Both the position numbers and the translations under genes were made by a program. Under the pieces are notes generated by a model. It was not told the DNA's origin and searched no databases. It saw nothing but the letters and a program-made list of their open reading frames with translations. 13,140 nucleotides of DNA from Chloroflexota bacterium (GTDB lineage Bacteria > Chloroflexota > Dormibacteria > Aeolococcales > Aeolococcaceae), in assembly GCA_028287605.1 (NCBI GenBank), contig JAQBPI010000209.1, forward strand, positions 1-13,140, given 5' to 3'. This document shows positions 1 to 8,038 of the stretch, piece after piece. The stretch's first letter is position 1; every line of letters begins with the position of its first letter.

Positions 1-982
1 GATCGACGCCGCGGTCGGTCAGCGCATCTGCGATCTCTTTCTCACTCCAGAAGGGCACGCGGGCGCGAGCATGCAGGACGCATTGCTCGATGTCAGCCCC
101 TGAGTTCACTGCGAGGTGGAGTTCCGAGCGGACGAGTTCGAGGTAATGCGCGAGGCTCACGCGCGCAACAAGCGCCTCATCTTCGGGCACTACCACGAGC
201 GGGAGCGCTTGGGCGAGGCCCTCGAACAGGACCTGATATGGAGCATGCACTGACAACAGGCGAACCCAGGATACGTCTTCGCGGACACATCGCTCGGCCA
301 GACATACGCTTTGGAGAGCATGGCCGAGCACCTCGTGCAGCGCGAACTGGCGTACTTGCGTCATCGTGAATTGTGCTCTTCGCACGTTCAGTCGCAAGCG
401 GACATACTGGGCGACGCCGTCGAGCCAGTACGACCAATACGCGTCAACGTCCGCGGCTTCGATGGCGAGTTCGTAGGTGGCGTTCGCCCCGGTGAGTCTG
501 CGGACCGCTGGCTCCAGCTCAGCTACAGCCCGACGTATCGCATCGGGCGCCTCCTCGACGCCGAGCCGGCCTTCTGCTTCCGCCAACGAGGAGTCTGTCT
601 CCACGCCCCAGGCGATCCCAAGTGAGGCCAGTCGGTCGCGGGCTAGATCACCGGAGGCCGTAACATGTGCGTCCGTCCAGCCAGCAGCCCCGCAGCCCTG
701 TGTCGCGCGAACGTAGGCGTCGAGAGGCATGCGTTCGCCGAGCAAGGCGCAGAGGTACGCGAGGTCGGCTTCTATGCGGCCGACCAAGCGCGTCTCGCCG
801 ACCAGCGTTGCTTCGCGCCTCAGTTCGCAAAGACGACCAAAAACCTCGAGCCGATCTCTGGCCGGCTGGACCTCCGTCTCCAACGGGTAGCAGTCGTAGT
901 CGATGACTGGGCTGGCGCCACGACTGCGCTCGTACTTGTCCCAGGCACGGAGGACACCCTCAACCTCGTCACGCAGGCTCAG
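1..982 (-). CDS. Putative HExxxH zinc-metallopeptidase-like protein, C-terminus cut by window edge
   Basis: The frame is open from about position 1021 to the left edge, giving 327 residues here with the C-terminus missing. It has no ATG, GTG or TTG near its 5' end. A CTG at 982 lies 6 nt behind a strong GGGAGG (989-994), so I take CTG as the start; it overlaps the end of the upstream gene by 14 nt. The protein is mostly helical-looking. Residues 216-221 read HEVLGH, an HExxxH signature, and 38 residues from the first histidine lies FEGLA, with E254 in an ExxA setting. This is the arrangement of gluzincin-type zinc peptidases (DUF885-like and MATCAP-like families also use HExxxH). No signal peptide is visible. 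Location behind an XRE-type gene recalls ImmA/IrrE peptidase-regulator pairs, but the family here is different. The coding call is firm; the peptidase role is inference. Confidence 0.6.
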   Translation of the reverse strand, partial: MSLRDEVEGVLRAWDKYERSRGASPVIDYDCYPLETEVQPARDRLEVFGRLCELRREATLVGETRLVGRIEADLAYLCALLGERMPLDAYVRATQGCGAAGWTDAHVTASGDLARDRLASLGIAWGVETDSSLAEAEGRLGVEEAPDAIRRAVAELEPAVRRLTGANATYELAIEAADVDAYWSYWLDGVAQYVRLRLNVRRAQFTMTQVRQFALHEVLGHALQSVCLAERCVREDVSWVRLLSVHAPYQVLFEGLAQALPLVVVPEDEALVARVSLAHYLELVRSELHLAVNSGADIEQCVLHARARVPFWSEKEIADALTDRGVD

Positions 983-1541
983 GGCTGACCTCCCATCGCA
1001 GGGTGACGGCCTGATTGGAAGTCAGGCCTTCGCAGGTCAGCGTGATGGCAACATCCGTATTCTCGTAGTCCCAGGTGAGTCTCTCCGCTATGGAGTTCTC
1101 CGATCCATCAGGATGCTCCTCGAAGGCAGTGCAGTTGACGAGGCGTCTGGCTCGCCGATGGCAGATGCGGATCATCAGATGGCGCGTGAAGCGTGGCAGC
1201 AACTGGCGCCAGTAGTGGTCGCTGACGAACCGTCCACCTTCGCACGTGAACCGAACCACGGCGGACTCGCCCGGCTGGATGGCCGGGGAGATCTGGCATG
1301 CGAACTTGGCAAAGTTGGCTGCGTCGTGGATCCGCTGAATGACGACCCGGCGGTCGTGCTCGTCCAGCGGTGTGATGACAAGAGGTCCATGCGTGTGCTC
1401 GAACCAGAGCTCACGAACGACCCGGCACACGGGCCGCTTGGTCAAGTTGAGTAGTTCATGCCTGTGGGTTAGGCGCGCCCAGCCATCCTCTCCGATGTCG
1501 ATGAGGATCTCCAGATCGAGGTCGATAACGTTTCCCGCCAA
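969..1541 (-). CDS. Beta-rich protein of unknown function, possibly the C-terminal part of the XRE protein
   Basis: The 190-residue frame has strongly protein-like composition: alternating hydrophobic/charged beta-type segments, DLDLEILIDIG near the start, a conserved-looking RELWFEHTHG, then an FACQIS segment, GESAVVRFTCEGG and a closing AVTLRWEV. I do not recognise a catalytic motif. The only start is TTG at 1541, with no Shine-Dalgarno in front of it. The same frame stays coding-like upstream of the TTG (SSHIWRRTG and following) until a stop at about 1609. It overlaps the XRE gene by 86 nt in another frame. Together this suggests that the two frames are one regulator-plus-sensor gene separated by a single-base frameshift, real or from sequencing. 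Otherwise it is a separate gene coupled to the XRE gene. It overlaps the following peptidase-like gene by 14 nt, consistent with one operon. Confidence 0.6.
   Translation of the reverse strand: MAGNVIDLDLEILIDIGEDGWARLTHRHELLNLTKRPVCRVVRELWFEHTHGPLVITPLDEHDRRVVIQRIHDAANFAKFACQISPAIQPGESAVVRFTCEGGRFVSDHYWRQLLPRFTRHLMIRICHRRARRLVNCTAFEEHPDGSENSIAERLTWDYENTDVAITLTCEGLTSNQAVTLRWEVSPEPA
989..994 (-). promoter_or_regulatory. Shine-Dalgarno GGGAGG that supports a CTG start
   Basis: On the minus strand GGGAGG is followed by the 6-nt spacer TCAGCC and then CTG at 982. This ideal spacing is the reason for choosing CTG. The frame is closed by a stop at 1022-1024 and offers no ordinary start codon in between. 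The motif lies inside the last codons of the upstream gene, so the two are probably translationally coupled. Confidence 0.5.
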
Positions 1542-1929
1542 GTTGCTGGGCGCCGGCCCATCGGGGCCGGTGCGACGCCAGATGTGCGAAGAAACCCGCC
1601 TCGCAGCTCAGCACGGTCTCGTCCCTCTCCAGCAGCTTGGCACCGAAGCTGTCGTCGTGCACCGCGCGAGCGTCGCTCGGGACGTCGCTCTGGCTGGCGG
1701 CCACCGCCCGGTTCAGCGTCTCGACGGGGAGGTCGAGCGCGACGGCCAGCCACCGCCGGTACGCCGGCTGCGGTATCCGGCTGTCCCGCTCCCAGCGGCT
1801 GATCGTCCGCCGGGTGGTCTGTGGATGCTGACCGTCGTTCGCCGCCACGTCGCGAAGCCTCAGCGCCAGCTCGTCCTGGGAGAGGGTCTTCCGTTCGCGG
1901 ACCTGGCGAATGATCTGCCCGATCGCCAT
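1456..1929 (-). CDS. XRE-family helix-turn-helix protein
   Basis: A DNA-binding domain of the Cro/C1 (XRE) type fills the N-terminal ~65 residues: IGQIIRQVRERKTLSQDELA is helix 1-2, TTRRTISRWERDSRIPQ the recognition part, and YRRWLAVALDLP the closing helices. After it come about 50 residues of linker and then a tail (GGKRYRPRSGDPHRHRR and on) that looks out of frame. The ATG at 1929 has AGAGG 8 nt upstream; an alternative ATG at 1953 has GGAGG but 14 nt away. The coding quality moves to another frame near 1580-1605, where the 969-1541 protein continues, so the annotated C-terminus may be an artefact of a frameshift. A role as local repressor or activator of the divergent genes is likely from position, not proven. 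Confidence 0.7.
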   Translation of the reverse strand: MAIGQIIRQVRERKTLSQDELALRLRDVAANDGQHPQTTRRTISRWERDSRIPQPAYRRWLAVALDLPVETLNRAVAASQSDVPSDARAVHDDSFGAKLLERDETVLSCEAGFFAHLASHRPRWAGAQQLGGKRYRPRSGDPHRHRRGWLGAPNPQA

Positions 1930-1953
1930 CGAACTGCCCTCTTCGGCTGACAT

Positions 1954-2332
1954 CGTCACCCAGCCACCCTCCGGGGCCTGCCGATAGCTCGATCCACGCG
2001 TCAGCACCTCGTCGCCGGCCACGAGAGCGCCAGCATGCCGCCACCCTGGCGCTCCCGTCAATCCGAGAGAGGCGCGTCCCGCCATCCACGGGCGGACCTC
2101 CAAGCCGACTCAGGCCCCGCGACTGCGTCTACAGCGGAGACCGTCGCCCTCCTGGGCAGTGGGATCGTCCCGGCCAGCACCTCCGCGGGTCGCCGCAGGC
2201 GCATGACGGTGTGGAGCCACGCTTCACGGTTGATCTGCGATTCGGTTGACCGGGCCGAAGGCGTGGAACACGCCCGGGCTACACTGGCGAAGCTGCCGCC
2301 CCGCAGGCGAGCAGCTGTTCGTGAGGCGATGA
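1954..2332. promoter_or_regulatory. Divergent intergenic region between XRE gene and oxygenase gene
   Basis: About 380 nt (400 if the XRE gene starts at 1929) with no convincing gene. Frames reading through it lack protein-like composition. It must hold the promoters of both the minus-strand XRE operon and the plus-strand oxygenase gene. A TTGACC at 2246-2251 and a TACACT at 2280-2285 are present but 28 nt apart, too far to act as one ordinary sigma-70 promoter. Confidence 0.4.
2260..2274. promoter_or_regulatory. Perfect inverted repeat, operator candidate
   Basis: GGCGTG-GAA-CACGCC is a perfect 6-bp inverted repeat with a 3-nt centre, 59 nt before the GTG start of the oxygenase gene and between the TTGACC and TACACT elements. 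Its place in a divergent promoter region next to an XRE gene makes it a candidate binding site for that regulator. It could also simply be a chance GC-rich palindrome. Confidence 0.3.
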
Positions 2333-2896
2333 GTGTCCCGGGTGTCCGACGCAGAAGCCTATGCAGAGCGGCGCTACACGTCCCTGCCGGGTCTCATCCC
2401 GGCTGACCGGGCGTCCACACTCGCGGCTCTGGCGCGTCGGTTGCCGGGCCGCATGGTCACGCTCGCTGAGGGCAGCAGGCAACGCTGGGAGGAGCGGCAG
2501 GTCGATGACGAGGAGCACCCGATTCGCACCCTGCTGGGGAGGGAGCTGGTGGAGACCGTGCTCCGGATCGTCCGGCCGCACGACCGAGCCCCTGGGCTGG
2601 CCGACTTCCGGTGCTGGGTCACCCGGTACGGGACGGGCGGCTTCCTCCCGCGCCACCGGGACCGCTACGGCACCGCGCAGCTCCTGATCTGCCTGGCCGT
2701 GCCGCCGGCCGAGAACGGCGGTGCGCTCGGCCTCCAGGCACCGGGGTGCGGCGAGGAGCATCTGCAGCTCGGCCCGGGGGATGCGGTCGTCCTCGACGCC
2801 ACCGCCGTCGACCACTGGACCACGCCGCTGATCACGAGCGAGCGGGTGCCGGAACCCGAGCGCCTGGCCGCCGTCGGCCGCTACTACGTGGAGTGA
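2333..2896 (+). CDS. Predicted 2-oxoglutarate/Fe(II)-dependent oxygenase
   Basis: A 187-residue protein with the ligand pattern of the 2OG-Fe(II) oxygenase fold: H108-R-D110 in FLPRHRDRY, the distal H161 in VDHWTTPL, and an arginine (R171) ten residues after the distal histidine where the family binds the 2-oxoglutarate carboxylate. The segment between (QLLICLAVP, NGGALGL, LGPGDAVVLDA) matches the core strands of the jelly roll, as in prolyl-4-hydroxylase-like members. Such enzymes hydroxylate amino acids, peptides, lipids or nucleobases in the cytoplasm; nothing here fixes the substrate. The start is GTG 2333 with GAGG 6-7 nt upstream; GTG 2342 is an alternative. It stands alone on the plus strand, divergent from the XRE operon. 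Confidence 0.65.
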   Translation: MSRVSDAEAYAERRYTSLPGLIPADRASTLAALARRLPGRMVTLAEGSRQRWEERQVDDEEHPIRTLLGRELVETVLRIVRPHDRAPGLADFRCWVTRYGTGGFLPRHRDRYGTAQLLICLAVPPAENGGALGLQAPGCGEEHLQLGPGDAVVLDATAVDHWTTPLITSERVPEPERLAAVGRYYVE

Positions 2897-3042
2897 CAGC
2901 TCGCCTCTGAGCGCCAACGGCAGTCAGCGTTGAGGTGGAGAACTCGATCATCGCCCCGGTGGTGGTCTCGCTGAAGCTCGGGCACGTCACGCGTTGGCAT
3001 AGTGCATAGTGTGGACGCGGCAAGTGGGCTACGCTGCCCGGC

Positions 3043-3477
3043 ATGAGATTCATCCCCGGGTCGCCAGCCCTCCGCGTCGCCGCCGTGGCCGCTCCCGCCT
3101 GCGTGGCTGCCTGCGTGATCAGCTTGAATGTGGTCCATGGTTGGGGTCCATGGCATCGCTACGTCGATATGTCGCACTACGTCTTCAACGCGGCCAATGC
3201 AGAGCCGATCGCGCTCCAGGACGGCGAGTCGTACCACTGGTCGCTGATGATGGCGAACTGTGGTGGTGGTATCAACTTTCAGCTCGACACTACTCAGCAC
3301 GACCTCGCCCACCTCATCCTTCTCGCCGGGATCACCGTGCCCCGACCCCTGGTCACCGCCGACGGCAACTTCACCGTCGGTCCGCACAGTGCCGGTGACT
3401 ACTCTCTGAGCAGTGCCGATCCCGAGATGGCGGACAACAGCCGGTGCCGTGCGGATCTCACCCTTACCCGACGGTAA
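3043..3477 (+). CDS. Small exported protein, possible lipoprotein, unknown function
   Basis: A 144-residue protein with a basic N-terminus (R2, R11) and a hydrophobic stretch at about residues 12-31. A lipobox-like VAAC at 21-24 could give a lipid-modified C24; otherwise the segment is an uncleaved anchor or ordinary signal peptide. The rest (about 110 residues) is hydrophilic and beta-like, with two cysteines, C73 (in NCGGG) and C135 near the end, which could form a disulphide outside the cell. I recognise no family. The ATG at 3043 is chosen because it places the signal at the N-terminus. GC is clearly lower here than in the block to the right. It follows the oxygenase gene after 146 nt and may have its own promoter. 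Confidence 0.6.
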   Translation: MRFIPGSPALRVAAVAAPACVAACVISLNVVHGWGPWHRYVDMSHYVFNAANAEPIALQDGESYHWSLMMANCGGGINFQLDTTQHDLAHLILLAGITVPRPLVTADGNFTVGPHSAGDYSLSSADPEMADNSRCRADLTLTRR

Positions 3478-3738
3478 CGGGGAATCGGCTCGCGGCGAGC
3501 CCCTGTAATCCCGGGGCGGACACCGGGGAGTCCTAGCCCAGCAACATCTTAAGCCGCTCAGAAGGGTGCCCATCCCTTCGACCGGGGGAGACGCCGCAAG
3601 AGCGTCGGCGACTCGCTTCACAGTCCTTTGGCGGCAGCGGCCGATCCGTCGGCTGCGACCCGGGCTACCTCGACTGGATCCTCCGAGTCCACTCACGGGG
3701 GCTGACGAGAACGGCGGCGGTCACCCGCGGCGCCGGGC
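3478..3738. terminator. Convergent intergenic region with two hairpins
   Basis: The exported-protein gene and the trpB2 gene converge here, so both transcripts must end in these 261 nt. Two perfect inverted repeats are visible: GGCTCG-CGG-CGAGCC at 3487-3501, 10 nt after the exported-protein stop, and GAAGGG-TGCCCAT-CCCTTC at 3561-3579. Neither is followed by a T-run on either strand, so if they terminate transcription they are not classical intrinsic terminators, as is common in high-GC bacteria. I see no gene or tRNA here. Confidence 0.35.
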
Positions 3739-5112
<1,374 letters not shown>

Positions 5113-5168
5113 GGCGCTCTCCGGCCTCCGCGTTCCTGTCGAACGACCTCGACCGACGAGGATACGCC

Positions 5169-5513
5169 TCAGATCGCGGTGGGGTGCCGGGGCTCGTAGA
5201 GAAGGACGGGGAGGTCGCCGGGGAGCAGCATGGTGATGGTCAGTCCCCACCTCGCCTCCTGCCGGTCGTCGCGAAAGACGATGCCCTTCCGGCGCAGCTC
5301 GTCGACGGTGGCGTCGAGGTCGTCGCACATCAGGCTGATCTCGTGGTGCGGGGTCTCGCCAGGGTGGACGCCGAGCTCCGCGGGGGGCAGGGCGAAGATC
5401 AGCCAGCCGCCGCCGGCGTCGACGTGGCGCAACCCCAGAGCGTCCCGAAGCACGTCACGCAGCTCCTCCGGCTTCGAGCTGTAGAGGAGGCCGTGGACCC
5501 CGGTGACGGCCAT
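5169..5513 (-). CDS. VOC-superfamily (glyoxalase/dioxygenase fold) protein
   Basis: A 114-residue single-module protein. [11 protein letters not shown] starts the first beta-alpha unit, followed by [11 protein letters not shown], a WLIFALPP strand, [23 protein letters not shown] (the typical VOC strand-helix unit; here only described, split at [10 protein letters not shown] / [10 protein letters not shown]) and a closing [10 protein letters not shown] strand. H7, a histidine of the HHEI pair and the late E are plausible metal ligands. VOC proteins include glyoxalases, extradiol dioxygenases and resistance proteins; the substrate here cannot be told. The ATG at 5513 lies 2 nt after the greA stop, so it is almost certainly translated from the greA transcript. 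The open frame upstream overlaps greA and is shadow. Confidence 0.75.
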   Translation of the reverse strand: MAVTGVHGLLYSSKPEELRDVLRDALGLRHVDAGGGWLIFALPPAELGVHPGETPHHEISLMCDDLDATVDELRRKGIVFRDDRQEARWGLTITMLLPGDLPVLLYEPRHPTAI

Positions 5514-5515
5514 GC

Positions 5516-5992
5516 TCAGGACCGCCCGCTCACCGTGAGGATCTCGATCTCGCGGGCGCCGCCCGGGGTGTTGAGGCGGACCTTGTCGCCGGCGCGGTGG
5601 CCGAGCAGCGCCTTCCCCACCGGGGAGCCCGCCGAGATCCGGCCGGCGGCGGGGTCGGTCTCGGTGGGACCGACCAGCTGGAGGGTGGTCTCGCCGAACT
5701 CGTCGTGCACCGTCACCGTGCATCCCAGCTCGACCACCTTCGCATTCCTGGGGACGTCGATCAGCACCGCACGGCGCAGCGTCTCCTCGATCTCGGCGAT
5801 GCGGCCCTCCATGATGCTCTGGTCCTCACGGGCCTGGTGGTACCCGGCGTTCTCGCGCAGGTCACCCTGCTCGCGGGTCTGGGCGATGAGCGCGACCACC
5901 GCGGGCCGCTTCACCCGGACGAGCTGATCGAGCTCGGTCTCGAGCGCCTTGCGCCCCTCGGCGGTGATCGGGATGTCGGGGTGGACAGCCAA
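5516..5992 (-). CDS. greA: Transcription elongation factor GreA
   Basis: At 158 residues it has exactly the usual GreA length. It rescues backtracked RNA polymerase by stimulating cleavage of the transcript in the secondary channel. The N-terminal coiled coil has ITAEGRKALETELDQL, then the tip EQGDLRENAGYHQAR with the catalytic acidic residues, then the second helix EGRIAEIEETL. The C-terminal FKBP-like domain closes with SPVGKALLGHRAGDKV and TPGGAREIEIL. The start is TTG at 5992, with GGAG 8 nt upstream; the long frame upstream of it is arginine-rich shadow. A TAAGGT at 6036-6041 on the minus strand could be a -10 element in the 107-nt gap to the response-regulator gene, but no good -35 is seen. 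The VOC gene follows at 2 nt. Confidence 0.95.
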   Translation of the reverse strand: MAVHPDIPITAEGRKALETELDQLVRVKRPAVVALIAQTREQGDLRENAGYHQAREDQSIMEGRIAEIEETLRRAVLIDVPRNAKVVELGCTVTVHDEFGETTLQLVGPTETDPAAGRISAGSPVGKALLGHRAGDKVRLNTPGGAREIEILTVSGRS

Positions 5993-6099
5993 GTGCGGTT
6001 CTCCGAAGGCGGGTTGGCGGCTCAGTCTGGCACACACCTTACAGTCCTGTCGGTGCCGGCGCGTCCACTGGTTGGGGGATATGGATGTCCGCCTTCCCC

Positions 6100-6765
6100 T
6101 CAGCGCTGCTCCGCGATCCCGGGATTGACCAGGCCGAGCTCGTAGGCCAGCACCACCGCCTGGACCCGGTCGCGCAGCCCGAGCTTGTCGAGCACGTGGG
6201 ACACGTGGGTCTTCACGGTCGCGTCGGTGACGCTGAGCGAGGCCGCGATCTCGGCGTTGGACAGGCCCCGGGCGAGCAGCCGGAGCACCTCGAGCTCGCG
6301 CTCGGTGAGCTCGCCGAGGGCGGCGTCGCGCGGCGGCGCCGGACCGGGCAGCCGGGCGACGACGTGGCGGAGGAGCTGCCTGGTCACCGACGGCGCCAGC
6401 AGGGCGTCCCCGGCGGCGACGACGCGGACGGCGTTGACCAGCTCCTCGGGGGTGGCGTCCTTGAGGAGAAAGCCGCTCGCGCCGGCGCGCAGCGCCTCCA
6501 CCACGTACTCGTCGTGGTGGAAGGTGGTCAGGATCAGCACCCGGTGGCGGGGCAGCCGCCGGGTCGCCTCGACGCCGTCGCAACGGGGCATGCGGATGTC
6601 CATGACGACCACGTCGGGGGAGAGGCGCTGCGCCTCCTCCACGGCCTCCAGCCCGTCACCCGCCTCCCCGACGACGGTGATGTCGGGCTGGGCCTCGAGG
6701 ATCATGCGGAAGCCGCCGCGCATCAGCGCCTGGTCGTCGACGAGGAGCACGCGGATGGCGGTCAC
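6100..6765 (-). CDS. NarL/LuxR-family response regulator
   Basis: A 221-residue two-domain regulator. The receiver domain (1-120) has the acidic pair D10-D11, the phosphoryl site D56 in VVVMDIRMP, the TT of LILTTF and the lysine of GFLLKDA. The C-terminal LuxR-type helix-turn-helix (about 150-205) has LTERELEVLRLLARG and the recognition segment TDATVKTHVSHVLDKLG. The gene overlaps the kinase gene by 4 nt (ATGA), so the kinase at 6762-8000 is its partner. The most likely target is the ABC exporter operon directly upstream, a common layout for this type of regulator. Confidence 0.92.
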   Translation of the reverse strand: MTAIRVLLVDDQALMRGGFRMILEAQPDITVVGEAGDGLEAVEEAQRLSPDVVVMDIRMPRCDGVEATRRLPRHRVLILTTFHHDEYVVEALRAGASGFLLKDATPEELVNAVRVVAAGDALLAPSVTRQLLRHVVARLPGPAPPRDAALGELTERELEVLRLLARGLSNAEIAASLSVTDATVKTHVSHVLDKLGLRDRVQAVVLAYELGLVNPGIAEQR

Positions 6766-8000
6766 CGCGGCAGGCTGTCGAGGGGAAGGCTGGCGAGCAC
6801 GGAGAAGCCCCCCCGCGGGGCGGGACCGGTGACCAGCTCGCCTCCGAAGAGCGCCACCCGCTCCCGCATCCCCACCAGGCCGTGGCCGGCGGGCCTGGCG
6901 GCACCCACGTTCCCCCTGCCGTTGTCGAGCACCTCGATCTCGAGGGCGTGCTCGCCGTGGCGCAGGGCGACCCGCACCCGCGCCGGGCCGGCGTGCTTGA
7001 TGACGTTGGTGAGCGCCTCCTGGACGATGCGGTAGGCGGAGAGGTCGACGCCCACCGGCAGGGGGCGGGGGTCGCCCTCGACGCTCAGCTCGATCGGCAG
7101 GCCGGCGGCGCGGGTCTGGGCCACGAGGGTCTCGATGTCGCTCAGCCCCGGCTGCGGGGCCAGGCCGGGAGACGAGCCGGTCTCGCCGATCCGCAGCAGG
7201 CCGAGCATGCGGCGCATCTCGTCCAGCGCCTGACGGCCGGTCGCCGCCATCGACTCGAGGACGGGGCGCGCCGGGTGGTCGGGACCGAGGGCCACGCGGA
7301 CGCCGCCCGCCTGGACGACGAGCAGGCTGACGTGGTGGGCGACGACGTCGTGAAGCTCGCGGGCGATGCGGACGCGCTCCTCGGCGACGGCCTGCTGGGA
7401 CAGCAGGGCGCGCTCGCGCTCGAGGTGCAGGTTGCGCTGCTGCAGCGCGTCGATGTAGGCGCGGCGGGTGGCGACGTACAGCCCGACCGCGGTGGCGCCG
7501 CCGATCACCGCCGCCAGCGACACCACCGTCGCGACGCCGGCGTCGCGACGGGCGACGGCGGCCGAGACGATGAGCGACAGCGCCGCGGCGGCGGCGATCA
7601 CGCTCGCCCTGCGCCAGCTCGCACCCAGGGCCATGGTGTAGACGGCCACCGCGATCTGTGGGACCAGCGCGCCGGAGTTGCCGCCCAGGGCGAGGTCGAG
7701 GACGAGCGCGGCGGCGACGACCGCGGAGAGCACCGCCACCGGGTGGTGACGGCGCAGCGCCAGCGACCAGGTGGCCAGCAGGATCAGCACCACCGCCGCG
7801 ACCAGCGAGGCGGACCGGAGCGGCGCGCCGCTCTCGCTGCGGAGGCCGGCGAGGACCAGGGGGCTGAGGAACCCCGCCAGCAGCACGTCGCGGGTGGCCT
7901 GGTGGCGATCCGTCCGCGGGTGGGAGGGGGACACGTACGGAACGCGCGAGCCCCGGCGAGGGGCCCGCGCGTCCGGAGGGTCAGCCGGGTCGGGGATCAC
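6762..8000 (-). CDS. NarL-type (HisKA_3) sensor histidine kinase
   Basis: A 412-residue membrane kinase. About 35 polar residues are followed by five or six hydrophobic segments between about 38 and 176 with very short loops, so it probably senses a signal in or at the membrane. A short coiled coil (180-205) leads to the HisKA_3 box ERVRIARELHDVVAHH with the phospho-acceptor H217, then the HATPase domain with EALTNVIKHA (N box), DNGRG (G1) and GHGLVGMRERV (G2). The start is taken as GTG 8000, the farthest start in the frame; its Shine-Dalgarno is weak and an internal start such as GTG 7934 is possible. It lies 38 nt after the permease gene and overlaps the regulator gene by 4 nt. Confidence 0.9.
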   Translation of the reverse strand: MIPDPADPPDARAPRRGSRVPYVSPSHPRTDRHQATRDVLLAGFLSPLVLAGLRSESGAPLRSASLVAAVVLILLATWSLALRRHHPVAVLSAVVAAALVLDLALGGNSGALVPQIAVAVYTMALGASWRRASVIAAAAALSLIVSAAVARRDAGVATVVSLAAVIGGATAVGLYVATRRAYIDALQQRNLHLERERALLSQQAVAEERVRIARELHDVVAHHVSLLVVQAGGVRVALGPDHPARPVLESMAATGRQALDEMRRMLGLLRIGETGSSPGLAPQPGLSDIETLVAQTRAAGLPIELSVEGDPRPLPVGVDLSAYRIVQEALTNVIKHAGPARVRVALRHGEHALEIEVLDNGRGNVGAARPAGHGLVGMRERVALFGGELVTGPAPRGGFSVLASLPLDSLPR

Positions 8001-8038
8001 CAGCAGAGCCTAGTCCGTGGCGGGACCGGCCGCTCGGC

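Noticed and set aside
2994..3035. Promoter (TTGGCA with TACGCT) before the exported-protein gene
   Set aside because: Spacing is far too long (30 nt) and no acceptable -10 lies 17 nt from TTGGCA.
3541..3600. tRNA-like pieces (CTTAAG and a CCCTTCGACC T-loop resemblance)
   Set aside because: Acceptor and T stems do not pair and no cloverleaf can be drawn on either strand.
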